A DNA stretch of 9,901 nt from Ignavibacteria bacterium (GCA_013298375.1 JAAFHM010000156.1:1-9901); one strand, 5' to 3'; positions 1 through 6,848 are shown, numbered from the stretch's first letter. Numbers and translations: made by a program. Notes: generated by a model not told the origin, from the letters alone.

Positions 1-493
1 CGACAAAGTAGTTCTCAATACGGTTCATCGTGTCGGGGCGCTCCGATGCTTGATTGGCTATTTTGAGAAAGTTATTTCCCCGATTATTGCTGAGAAATTC
101 TCGAATAATCTTTTGTGATTTCAAGGGATAATCCTGCCCGCTCAAATTGATAAAAAACTCCCATTCGGCATTGATAGAAAGCAGATATTTCATCCCGTTC
201 AGCTCCGCCTGTACCATACTGTACCCGCCCCACACGACGTTTTCGCTTTCCAAAATATAGGTGTTCGGAAAATCGCTCAGGAAGTCGCGTATATCCTCGT
301 AGGTCTCGGCACTGACCTTTTTATCAAGGTGAATGAGGTAGTGATTTTCAGGATGAAAAATGGCTTTGAACATTCGCTTGAATTGTTCGGGAAAACGATG
401 TACCAAAATAAAGTAAGCGATAGTTACTTGGTCGTTGAGGGCGCTGTGCGTCATCGAATGTTCACGTCGGTTTACGGTAGTTTGGTCAGTCAT
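1..493 (-). CDS. Core-2/I-branching-type glycosyltransferase (GT14-like), N-terminal part, cut by window edge
   Basis: The minus strand is open from an ATG at 493 to the left edge, giving 164 residues with no stop; the C-terminal part lies outside. Seen in the translation: a first Rossmann strand reading AYFILVHRFP (residues 25-34), then HYLIHLDKK (about 52-60), VVWGGYSMVQAEL (about 86-98) and WEFFINLSGQDYPL (about 112-125). This series is the signature of the Core-2/I-branching enzyme family (PF02485), which transfers sugars such as GlcNAc or xylose. In bacteria members usually decorate surface polysaccharide; the substrate here cannot be told. An in-frame stop at 560-562 and no other ATG between make 493 the outermost ATG. 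A second ATG at 454 (residue 14) is also possible, since the conserved region starts near residue 22. No Shine-Dalgarno sequence is visible. It is divergent from the M1-like gene at 789. Confidence 0.88.
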   Translation of the reverse strand, partial: MTDQTTVNRREHSMTHSALNDQVTIAYFILVHRFPEQFKRMFKAIFHPENHYLIHLDKKVSAETYEDIRDFLSDFPNTYILESENVVWGGYSMVQAELNGMKYLLSINAEWEFFINLSGQDYPLKSQKIIREFLSNNRGNNFLKIANQASERPDTMNRIENYFV

Positions 494-728
494 ATTTTTT
501 GGATAAGTGGTGGTGATGTCAAAAAAGAAAATCTCCCTAAAACATTTATTTTCTTGAAATTACGAAAAAATTCGGTCAATCCACTCATAAACCGTAGCTT
601 ATTGTACCTTTCCGATATACGTGCTAAAATCTGAGGAATATCTCTCCCGATAATCAAATTCCACGTTGGTAGAAATTCATTGGCTCAAAATGTCCTAATC
701 TTGGCTGAGAAGGCATAATGCAAATGGC

Positions 729-736
729 TACATTTG
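729..736 (+). promoter_or_regulatory. Candidate Bacteroidota-type -7 box upstream of the M1-like gene
   Basis: TACATTTG matches the TAnnTTTG -7 consensus of Bacteroidota sigma factors and lies 52 bases before the ATG at 789. The -33 element is weak: TTGG at 701-704 is 24 bases upstream, slightly far. Nothing else in the 494-788 gap suggests a gene or RNA. Confidence 0.35.
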
Positions 737-788
737 AAGGTGTAAACAAGCAAAAACCGACATTTTTAACCATTTTCACACAACCTTT

Positions 789-3452
789 ATGCGCTTCTCA
801 CAACGACTTTTTCTCACGCTTTTGTGTGTCCTGAGTTGCCTGCCGCTACCCGCGCAGCAAAGCGACACTACCGCAAAAAAACTCCCGCCCACGCTCCCGC
901 CCGCACAGTGGCAACGCCCACGCACACTGGATGTGAAGCACATTGCGCTTAATCTACGCTTCGATTGGCAAAAAAAACAGGCATTCGGTACGGCAAAAAT
1001 TACCCTTGCGCCGCTTTCAAATGTCTCCGCAACGCAAGCAATTATGCTGGATGCAGCTATGATGACGATAAATGCCATCACGCTTGCGGATGGAAAGCCT
1101 GTAAAATTTGATTACGAAAACACCGACAAAAACAACAACCTCAAAATCTACACAAACCGCACTATTACTGTGGGTGAAGATGTTACCCTCACGATTGATT
1201 ATCGCACAAATTGGGTGAACGTCCCCGACCCAAACAGCCTCGGCGGAAGCACAGGAAAAGGCTTGCGCTTCTATGATAAAACTTCAGTAGAGCCTCGCAA
1301 ACGCCGTCATTGCTGGTCTATGGCGGAATTGAACTCGAACCGCTATTGGTTTCCGTGCTACGACGATTTAGGCGACGTGCGCACAAGCGAAATTACAGCA
1401 ACCGTCGAAAAACCGCTTTCCGTAATTTCCAACGGCAAACTCCTCGAAACCCGCAACAATCCTAACGGAACGCGCACCTTCCATTGGAAAATGGACACGC
1501 CACACGCGAATTATCAAACCTCCATTGCCATTGGGGAATTTCTCGACATCCCGCGTAAACAGGAGGGTACAGAACTTCACACCTACTGCTTTCCTGATGA
1601 AAAAGAGGCAAGCATAGCAAGTACGGCACGTCTGGCGGATATGGTGAAATTTTTCGGTGAGCAAACAGGCGTGAAATATCCCTTTGCGTCGTATAGTCAA
1701 GTCGTTGCGCACGACCTTCCTTGGGGAATGGCATCAATAGGCACTTCTACACTTTCGGAAAATATGATTGACGATTTCGGCACACACGCTGATTTTCTCT
1801 ACCTTTGGGACTGGTTGGAAGGTGAGGCGTTGGCGCATCAGTGGTTCGGAAATGCAATAACCGTGCGGGATTGGAGCGATATTTGGCTGCACCGCGCATT
1901 CTCGCTCTATTTCTCAAATCTCTACTGCGAATACAAAAACGGACGCGAGGAATTTCTGCTCTACAATCACGGTGTTTTCTCGCTGACAAGCGCATTGGGC
2001 GATTGGAACGGCGGTGTTCGTCGCCCCGTTGTAACGAAGTACTACGAAAGCGCACAAACGATTGCCACCGACAACACCACGTACTTTCGTGGCGCGGTCA
2101 TGCTCAATATGCTGCGGCAACATTTAGGCGAAAGCAAGTGGCGGCGGGCGATTCAGGGGTATGTGCAATCCAATCTCCGTAAACAAGTAACAACCGAAGA
2201 TTTCCGCAAAGCCTGTGAAGATGCGGCTGGTGAGCCGTTGGATTGGTTTTTCGCGCAGTGGATGTACGGCATCGGTCATCCAAAATTTGTCGTAAACAAA
2301 AGCTACGATGCGGCTTCCAAGCGATTGACGCTTTCACTCAAGCAAACCCAACAGCGCGACAGCGCAAGCGCGTACCCACAAACGACGTATTTTCAAGGCA
2401 AAATGGTAATCGCTGTGGACGGGCGCATGGAAACGGTTTGGATAGAACCCAAAGCAGAAAACACGTTCACCTTTGCCTCCGAAGCCGCACCAAAACTGGT
2501 GAATGTGGATTACGAAAACGCTTGGTTGAAGGAAATCACGTTTGAAAAATCGCTGGACGAACTCTTGTATCAACTGCAAAACGACCAAGACATCACGGGC
2601 AGACGCTGGGCAATGGGTGAGCTTTCTACGCTGGCGAAAAACGGAAAAACAACAAATGCCGATAAAGAGCATATTTATGCGGGGTTGAGAGCGGTGATAA
2701 CGGGAAAATCCTATTGGCGATTGAAGTATATGGCACTCTTGGGCTTGCACTCCTTACTCGCACCGAACACCGCCGCAGGCTGGATTCCCATTGCGGATGC
2801 AAAGCCCGTTCAACTTGACGAAGCCACTGTTTCTGCGGTTTTGACAAGCATTCAAAACGACACCGCATGGACGCGCACCGCCGCTATCAATTTTCTCAGC
2901 ACGACGGCAGACCCAAAGCACGAGAGCGTGTATTTGCGCTATCTGAATGACCCCAGCGACCGCGTTATCAACGCCGCCGCACTCGCACTCGGACGCTGTA
3001 AAAGCACGAAAGCATTCGATGTGCTGGTGAAATTGAAGGACAAACCGTCATGGAAAAATCAAAGCCTGATAAGCACACTGAACGGCTTAAAAGCGCTGAA
3101 AGACCCGCGTGGAGCGGACATTGCGCTCACGGCATTCAAAGACCTTGCTTCGCCGCGTTGGACACTTGCTACTCCCGTGTGGGATTATCGCATAGCAGCC
3201 GCAGAAACGCTTGTTGCGCTAGGCAAGGCAGATGCAGCCTACCCTTTCACACTTGACTGCCTCAAAAAAGCACTCGCTGAGAACGACATGAACGACATTT
3301 TCAACACAATATTGCTCATCACAACACTCGCCGACCCGCGTGGCGACGAGGCTTTCGCACTCGCAAAAGCGAAACTCAAGGATGATGCGAATGCGATGGC
3401 GGCACTGGAGCAGTTTGAGGGGCAGTTTAGGCAAGCGGTGAAGAAAAGATAG
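789..3452 (+). CDS. Secreted M1-family aminopeptidase-like protein with degenerate active site and C-terminal HEAT-type repeats
   Basis: This is an 887-residue protein. Residues 1-22 form a signal peptide (basic start, hydrophobic core, cleavage likely after LPA; VLSC at 14-17 is a poor lipobox alternative). Residues about 45-250 match the M1 N-terminal beta domain and about 275-500 the thermolysin-like domain, with HQWFGN at 350-355, DWSDIWL at 361-367 and YFRG at 432-435. Residues about 585-880 are alpha-helical HEAT-like repeats (for example DPSDRVINAAALALGRC, 721-737). The catalytic positions are lost: the HEXXH slot reads EALAH (346-350), the third zinc ligand 19 residues after the second His is Arg369 instead of Glu, and the GxMEN slot reads WGMAS (312-316). 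Only His350 and the transition-state Tyr432 remain. M1 enzymes remove N-terminal residues from peptides using zinc; this one is predicted not to bind zinc and may act as a binding or scaffold protein. The reading frame is intact over 2.6 kb, so it is not a decayed gene. Confidence 0.93.
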   Translation: MRFSQRLFLTLLCVLSCLPLPAQQSDTTAKKLPPTLPPAQWQRPRTLDVKHIALNLRFDWQKKQAFGTAKITLAPLSNVSATQAIMLDAAMMTINAITLADGKPVKFDYENTDKNNNLKIYTNRTITVGEDVTLTIDYRTNWVNVPDPNSLGGSTGKGLRFYDKTSVEPRKRRHCWSMAELNSNRYWFPCYDDLGDVRTSEITATVEKPLSVISNGKLLETRNNPNGTRTFHWKMDTPHANYQTSIAIGEFLDIPRKQEGTELHTYCFPDEKEASIASTARLADMVKFFGEQTGVKYPFASYSQVVAHDLPWGMASIGTSTLSENMIDDFGTHADFLYLWDWLEGEALAHQWFGNAITVRDWSDIWLHRAFSLYFSNLYCEYKNGREEFLLYNHGVFSLTSALGDWNGGVRRPVVTKYYESAQTIATDNTTYFRGAVMLNMLRQHLGESKWRRAIQGYVQSNLRKQVTTEDFRKACEDAAGEPLDWFFAQWMYGIGHPKFVVNKSYDAASKRLTLSLKQTQQRDSASAYPQTTYFQGKMVIAVDGRMETVWIEPKAENTFTFASEAAPKLVNVDYENAWLKEITFEKSLDELLYQLQNDQDITGRRWAMGELSTLAKNGKTTNADKEHIYAGLRAVITGKSYWRLKYMALLGLHSLLAPNTAAGWIPIADAKPVQLDEATVSAVLTSIQNDTAWTRTAAINFLSTTADPKHESVYLRYLNDPSDRVINAAALALGRCKSTKAFDVLVKLKDKPSWKNQSLISTLNGLKALKDPRGADIALTAFKDLASPRWTLATPVWDYRIAAAETLVALGKADAAYPFTLDCLKKALAENDMNDIFNTILLITTLADPRGDEAFALAKAKLKDDANAMAALEQFEGQFRQAVKKR

Positions 3453-3493
3453 ACAACTAGATTTATAGAGTTGAAGTTTTGTAAGTTGTTATC
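3448..3493 (-). terminator. Candidate hairpin between convergent genes
   Basis: GATA-(g)-ACAACT at 3448-3458 pairs with AGTTGTTATC at 3484-3493, a 10-bp stem with one bulge and a 25-base loop. Read on the minus strand it is followed by TTTTCTT, so it could end transcription of the 3463-4328 cassette. It overlaps both flanking stop codons. The long loop and weak AT stem keep this tentative. Confidence 0.3.
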
Positions 3494-4080
3494 CATTCAC
3501 GCATTGAGTCGATAATATCGCTGAAAGTTAAAGCATTTATATCATTTGGATCATGACCAGATTTTCTGAGGATTTGCTCATAATCAGATGTGAATTGATT
3601 AAATGCCAGCCAAATTCTTTTGTAATCCTCTACCTTTTTCATCCGGCGGAACCAATCTCGTACAGCCTTTACAACCATCTCGGGCTCGTTACTATGCGAG
3701 TAAATATCATTGCCTGAAATATCAGAAATGACTTTTTGATAACGATGAAGCTCTTTTTCTAAAATCAAAAATTTCTTTTCCTCATACTTTATCTCGTCGG
3801 ACATTTTCAAACCAAAGTCAATACCACACTCAAAAGGCATATTAAATCGCGGGTATTCTTTCTTCTTTGGCGGGTCCATCCGTGATAGGTCATGGATTGA
3901 ATATTGCGATATAGCCATAAGTTTTTGAATTTTGCGCAAGCGAATATCTCCCGAATCTCGTGTCTCCGAAATTTTAGGCACAAAATCAAGATAAATGAGT
4001 GTGAACAGCAAGGATTTTAGCAGTGGAAAATACTCATTATCAAATGGGCAGTTAATAAATACATTTTCAGGTTTTATCAT
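3463..4080 (-). CDS. Deoxyribosyltransferase/TIR-like Rossmannoid protein, partner of DUF2188
   Basis: A 205-residue soluble protein. Residues 7-11 (VFINC) form a first beta strand followed by PFDNEYFPLL. DSGDIRLRKI (42-51), SQYSIHDLSR (58-67) and RFNMPFECGIDFG (78-90) follow in the order expected of nucleoside deoxyribosyltransferase-like and TIR-like folds: a DL motif after a strand, then a helix carrying a Glu (Glu84) within an [F]E[x]G pattern, which in those families is the catalytic residue that attacks or positions an N-glycosidic bond. A conserved-looking HRYQKVISDISGNDIYSH block follows (112-129). I recall similar proteins only as uncharacterised. Activity on a nucleoside or NAD is inference. 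The ATG at 4080 overlaps the TGA of the upstream DUF2188 gene (ATGA), so the two are likely translated together. The gene is clearly AT-richer than its left neighbour (about 25% GC in 3721-3780 against about 53% in 2881-2940), which suggests acquisition by transfer. Confidence 0.72.
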   Translation of the reverse strand: MIKPENVFINCPFDNEYFPLLKSLLFTLIYLDFVPKISETRDSGDIRLRKIQKLMAISQYSIHDLSRMDPPKKKEYPRFNMPFECGIDFGLKMSDEIKYEEKKFLILEKELHRYQKVISDISGNDIYSHSNEPEMVVKAVRDWFRRMKKVEDYKRIWLAFNQFTSDYEQILRKSGHDPNDINALTFSDIIDSMREWITTYKTSTL

Positions 4081-4328
4081 CGTTTGGCGGTATTTTTTTG
4101 AATTGTTCCGTCTTTTTTATGCACAATAATTCTATCGGCGGACTGGATAGTTCGAGCAACCTTGACGGCATCTTCTTTAGTTTTTCGGACGGCAGTTGCT
4201 TTTAAATTTCCTTCTTTTTTCACAGACCAACCAGACTTGCTCGGCACAATGTGAACGTAACCGCCTCTTGTAGCAGCAGCCTGGCGAAATTTTTCTGCCA
4301 GATCTGTAGAGTTGTTTGTCTTAGCCAT
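4077..4328 (-). CDS. DUF2188 family small protein
   Basis: An 83-residue basic protein. Residues 24-77 match the DUF2188 pattern (PF09954): YVHIVPSKSGWSVKKEG (24-40), then a helix with TKEDAVKVARTI (50-61), then RIIVHKKDGTIQ (66-77). Family members are small, often near effector or DNA-related genes, and have no settled biochemical role. Residues 1-20 are an N-terminal extension, predicted helical. The gene comes first in a two-gene unit and its TGA overlaps the ATG of the deoxyribosyltransferase-like gene, an arrangement typical of toxin-antitoxin or regulator-effector pairs. No Shine-Dalgarno and no clean TAnnTTTG box were found in the 230-bp divergent gap (4329-4558) that it shares with the DJ-1/PfpI gene. 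Confidence 0.8.
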   Translation of the reverse strand: MAKTNNSTDLAEKFRQAAATRGGYVHIVPSKSGWSVKKEGNLKATAVRKTKEDAVKVARTIQSADRIIVHKKDGTIQKNTAKR

Positions 4329-4558
4329 TGCAGATTATTTAATAATGATGAATATACTGAGTTTTACCAATTATGAGGCTGCTTTACTGCTTTGATTTGT
4401 GAATCACCTTGTTTATATCCACAACCTTATTAGGCAAGGAAGGAGGGCATTTTTTGACACTATAAAATTACAACAGATAGACCTTTTTCGCAAAATATTT
4501 GGCGGGTAATATTTGTGCTTATACCTCAACTACCATTACACTTTTAGATCATACTCTC

Positions 4559-5140
4559 ATGAAAAAAAATATCGCCATTTTCCTCTTCAACGACGCAGAA
4601 GTTCTCGACTTCGCCGGACCCTTTGAAGTATTTTCCATTACCTCCGAACTCAACAACCATGCGCTTTTCAATGTATTCACGGTAGCAAAAGAGCTAAAAC
4701 CGATTCGTGCCGTCAATGGTTTGTCGGTCAATCCCGATGTGGACGTTGCAACCTGCCCAAAAGTGGACATTCTCGTCATTGCGGGAGGCTCCGGTACACG
4801 AGCAGTGATGCAGGACGCAGAGGTTTTAGAGTGGATAAAAACGACACACGCCACAGCCGAAATGACGCTTTCTATCTGCTCCGGCGCACGATTGTTGGGC
4901 GCGTTGGGTTTGCTGGACGGGAAGCCGTATTGCACCCATCACGAAGTCTATCCGCATCTTGCAGAAATCGCACCGTTAGGCGTTCCGCAGCCGGAAAAGC
5001 GGTTTGTGCAAGCGGGGGAAATTTTCACGTCCGGCGGGATTTCAGCAGGAATTGATTTGTCGTTTCACGTCGTGGAAATGCTCTGCGGGCAAGATGTGGC
5101 GCGGGCTACGGCAAAATATATGGAATATCGAAGAATTTAG
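4559..5140 (+). CDS. DJ-1/PfpI family protein (class I glutamine amidotransferase-like)
   Basis: A 193-residue cytoplasmic protein. Seen: IAIFLFNDAEVLDFAGPFEVF (5-25) with Asp17 and Pro21, LVIAGGSGTR (72-81), the nucleophile elbow SICSGARLLG (105-114) with Cys107, a CTHHE segment (125-129) and FTSGGISAGIDL (156-167). This is the layout of isonitrile hydratase-like proteins and of the N-terminal sensor domain of GATase1-type AraC regulators, but the protein ends before any helix-turn-helix. Cys107 and Asp17 match the catalytic pair known for isonitrile hydratase, so an enzyme is plausible; the substrate is unknown. I chose the ATG at 4559 because the conserved strand begins at residue 4; the open frame extends upstream to a TTG at 4499 but that stretch has no conserved features. 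Its stop overlaps the stop of the convergent PIN gene by 4 bases. Confidence 0.88.
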   Translation: MKKNIAIFLFNDAEVLDFAGPFEVFSITSELNNHALFNVFTVAKELKPIRAVNGLSVNPDVDVATCPKVDILVIAGGSGTRAVMQDAEVLEWIKTTHATAEMTLSICSGARLLGALGLLDGKPYCTHHEVYPHLAEIAPLGVPQPEKRFVQAGEIFTSGGISAGIDLSFHVVEMLCGQDVARATAKYMEYRRI

Positions 5141-5571
5141 CGTTGATTCAGCATTTCCCAAAACTCTTTCGGTGTCAGAATTTTCGTTTGCTTGTACTCG
5201 GAAAATGTGAAATCATTGATATTGCCTGTAACGATAAAATCAGCGGCACATTCATCAGCAAGCTCCAGAATCATATTATCGTCCGCATCAGTAATGATAC
5301 GGAGTTCAAGACTTGGAGTATAGCGCACAGCACGGCTTTCTACCTGAGCGAGCAAGGATTCTGCACGGAGAAAAAAATCAGGAAAACGAGAAAATTTGGG
5401 TCGTGCGAGGACTTGGTAGTATTCGGCAAGCAGTTTCTCAGAAACGCAGAGTTGGAAAGCATTGCCCAGAAACTGCTCATAGACAATGCGGTACGGGTAA
5501 CTACGCTGAATAAGCGCAGAAACCAGCACATTGGTATCAATAACGACGTTTTGTATCACGGCGCACAGCAT
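5137..5571 (-). CDS. PIN-domain toxin (COG1569-like), module 1
   Basis: A 144-residue PIN ribonuclease of the type found in toxin-antitoxin pairs. The expected acidic residues are present: Asp12 in VVIDTNVLVSAL (9-20), Glu50 in SEKLLAEYYQVL (44-55), Asp98 in TDADDNMILELA (94-105) and Asp120 in VTGNINDF (114-121); these would hold Mg2+ or Mn2+ and cleave RNA. The last strand ILTPKEFW (131-138) is typical of this subgroup. The ATG at 5571 overlaps the antitoxin gene by 35 bases in another frame; a GTG at 5559 (giving MIQNVVIDTN) is an equally good start and would shorten the overlap to 23 bases. It is the second gene of a two-gene unit, which fits antitoxin-first translation. The 3' end runs 4 bases into the convergent DJ-1/PfpI gene. 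The RNA target cannot be inferred. Confidence 0.87.
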   Translation of the reverse strand: MLCAVIQNVVIDTNVLVSALIQRSYPYRIVYEQFLGNAFQLCVSEKLLAEYYQVLARPKFSRFPDFFLRAESLLAQVESRAVRYTPSLELRIITDADDNMILELADECAADFIVTGNINDFTFSEYKQTKILTPKEFWEMLNQR

Positions 5572-5767
5572 TTACTTCATCGGTAATTTCCTCCATTGTC
5601 ATTGCCGACAAACCATGTTTTTCTGCCAGTTCAACGCATTTATCAAGATTTTGGCGTGTGAGTTCTCGGCTCACAAGGTCGAGAAAATCCGAGAAATTCA
5701 GGCTATCACCTTTTATACCAAAAGTTTGGTACTCGGCTTCAGATATGGAAATACTGAGTGTTTTCAT
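5537..5767 (-). CDS. Antitoxin of PIN module 1
   Basis: A 76-residue protein starting MKTLSISISEAEYQTFG, then SLNFSDFLDLVSREL (22-36), a long charged helix, and a C-terminal segment GLSAMTMEEITDEVNAVR (53-70). A beta strand followed by helices at the N-terminus suggests a small DNA-binding or dimerisation domain; the amphipathic C-terminus likely wraps the toxin, as in other antitoxins. The GLSxMTxEEIxxEVxAVR ending is familiar from antitoxins next to COG1569-type PIN toxins. The frame continues upstream to an ATG at 5815, but I chose 5767 because the homologous-looking region starts there and a promoter-like box lies just upstream (5783-5790), inside the extended version. The gene is read before and overlapping the toxin. 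Confidence 0.8.
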   Translation of the reverse strand: MKTLSISISEAEYQTFGIKGDSLNFSDFLDLVSRELTRQNLDKCVELAEKHGLSAMTMEEITDEVNAVRRDTKRRY

Positions 5768-5782
5768 AGCTTTATACGAACA

Positions 5783-5790
5783 CAAAATTA
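5783..5790 (-). promoter_or_regulatory. Candidate -7 box of PIN module 1
   Basis: On the minus strand this reads TAATTTTG, an exact TAnnTTTG match, ending 15 bases before the antitoxin ATG at 5767. No good TTTG -33 element lies 19-23 bases upstream. If it is used, the leader is very short and the longer reading frame from 5815 cannot be the real start. Confidence 0.38.
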
Positions 5791-5864
5791 TCCGAGACGT
5801 GTTTTTTATAGCCATAAAATAGAGATTATTTCGTTATCCTCCAATATTTCTCGCTCGAATATAT

Positions 5865-6359
5865 ATGACTATCCAACATCCCTACAAGCCCCGCCCCATC
5901 AGGTTTCTGGGCATTCACGCACACAGCGACGCTGAAAATGGCGAGTGGCAAATAAAGCTCTACGGAATCTCGGTGCGAAGCGAGTTCCAGCCCGCAGACA
6001 TGGCAGAACTTATTGAACACGCAAAAAAGCACCTCCCTGCGTGGCTGGCGGAGAGCCGCAACTACGCGCTTACAACCTACAACATCGCCACACTCATTCT
6101 GCACGAGGGCAAAGAAGGCTATTTTGCTATCATCAACTGGTGGATAGACGACAATATGCTGCAAAACCACGTCTATTTTTCGACCTTCGCCAAGCCTGAT
6201 GAATTCATGCTTTTCTCGGATAGGGGCATTATGACGTGCGTCTGGGAACTCGCCGTGATTTGGTTTGAGCGTGAGGCGTGGATAGAGCATATTTTGAAAC
6301 AAGCCGCCAACCCTGATGTAGCGGGCTATTTGGGTACATTTTTTAACGAGGATGTGTAA
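5865..6359 (+). CDS. Conserved-looking uncharacterised protein, tryptophan-rich
   Basis: A 164-residue soluble protein that I cannot assign to a named domain. It is rich in aromatic residues: Trp28, Trp60, Trp92-93, Trp127, Trp133 and Trp139. Notable blocks are IRFLGIHAHSD (12-22), YFAIINWWIDDNMLQNHVYF (86-105) and CVWELAVIWFEREAWIEHIL (125-144). There is no signal peptide or membrane segment. I have a weak memory of similar hypothetical proteins in proteobacteria with the WW-D and CVWEL blocks, which would make it a widespread orphan family. The GNAT gene starts one base after its stop (or overlaps it by 8 bases), so the two are probably co-translated. A protein of this size and aromatic content could bind a small ligand, but that is speculation. 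It is divergent from PIN module 1, with a 97-bp gap. Confidence 0.78.
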   Translation: MTIQHPYKPRPIRFLGIHAHSDAENGEWQIKLYGISVRSEFQPADMAELIEHAKKHLPAWLAESRNYALTTYNIATLILHEGKEGYFAIINWWIDDNMLQNHVYFSTFAKPDEFMLFSDRGIMTCVWELAVIWFEREAWIEHILKQAANPDVAGYLGTFFNEDV

Positions 6360-6360
6360 G

Positions 6361-6846
6361 ATGGAATCAACAAAAAACATCATCATTCGCCCCGCAGAAC
6401 CCGACGACATTCAAGAAATCATCAGGCTTTGCGGTGAACACGCTGAATACGAGCAGGCAAGTTATTCACCCGATGGCAAAGCGGAAAAATTGGCAGGTTT
6501 TCTTTTTTCCGAAACGCCGCGTTTGTATTGCCTGATTGCTCAAAAGGCTGATGAAATCGTGGGTTATGCGACCTATATGCAGGAATTTTCGACGTGGGAT
6601 GCGAGCTTGTTTATTCATTTGGATTGCCTCTTTGTGCGCCCTCAAGCGCGGAGTTTGGGCATTGGCGAGGATTTAGTCCGTGCTATCGTGGAACACGCAC
6701 AACGCCTAGGCTGCGAGCAGATCCAATGGCAAACGCCGGAGTGGAACGAGCGGGCAATCAAGTTTTACCATAGGATTGGTGCGACTTCCAAGCCAAAACT
6801 CCGAATGTATCTCGACCCAAAGAATTTCCGCTCAACGAATGGCTAA
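6361..6846 (+). CDS. GNAT family N-acetyltransferase
   Basis: A 161-residue single-domain acetyltransferase. IIIRPAEPDD (7-16) is the usual first strand. Motif A is at 86-110 with the acetyl-CoA pyrophosphate loop RSLGIG (Arg97, Gly100, Gly102), and motif B is around IQWQTPEWNERAIKFYHRIGA (121-141) with Tyr136 as the likely general acid. The enzyme would transfer acetyl from acetyl-CoA to an amine; the sequence resembles the diamine/small-amine and RimI-like groups but the acceptor is unknown. The frame also has an ATG at 6352, inside the upstream gene. I chose 6361 because AGGA at 6349-6352 sits 8 bases before it as a Shine-Dalgarno-like site and would be too close to the earlier ATG. There is no adjacent antitoxin of the DUF1778 type, so it does not look like a GNAT toxin. 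Confidence 0.9.
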   Translation: MESTKNIIIRPAEPDDIQEIIRLCGEHAEYEQASYSPDGKAEKLAGFLFSETPRLYCLIAQKADEIVGYATYMQEFSTWDASLFIHLDCLFVRPQARSLGIGEDLVRAIVEHAQRLGCEQIQWQTPEWNERAIKFYHRIGATSKPKLRMYLDPKNFRSTNG

Positions 6847-6848
6847 AT

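Noticed and set aside
329..634. Open frame of 101 residues on the plus strand at the left side
   Set aside because: It overlaps the glycosyltransferase gene antisense and continues into the AT-rich gap without any motif.
789..3452. Reading the M1-like gene as a decayed pseudogene
   Set aside because: The frame is intact for 887 codons with signal peptide, conserved fold segments and repeats; only catalytic positions differ.
4407..4439. CCTTG/CAAGG inverted repeat in the gap upstream of the DJ-1/PfpI gene as an operator
   Set aside because: The arms are only 5 bases with a 23-base spacer, which is expected by chance.
4454..4468. TTGACA next to TATAAA upstream of the DJ-1/PfpI gene as a sigma-70 promoter
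   Set aside because: The two elements are nearly adjacent instead of about 17 bases apart, and other gaps suggest a Bacteroidota-type promoter.
4499..4558. TTG-initiated 20-residue extension of the DJ-1/PfpI protein
   Set aside because: The family begins at the MKKNIAIFLF strand; the extension has no conserved residues and uses a rare start.
5143..5586. Open frame of 147 residues on the plus strand opposite the PIN toxin
   Set aside because: It is antisense to a well-supported PIN gene; no conserved pattern is seen.
5826..6410. Open frame of 194 residues on the minus strand opposite the tryptophan-rich gene
   Set aside because: It is the antisense shadow of two plus-strand genes that show family motifs or coupled spacing; its translation has no recognisable domain.
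6361..6846. GNAT as a type II toxin (TacT-like)
   Set aside because: No ribbon-helix-helix antitoxin gene lies upstream; the neighbour is a larger aromatic-rich protein.
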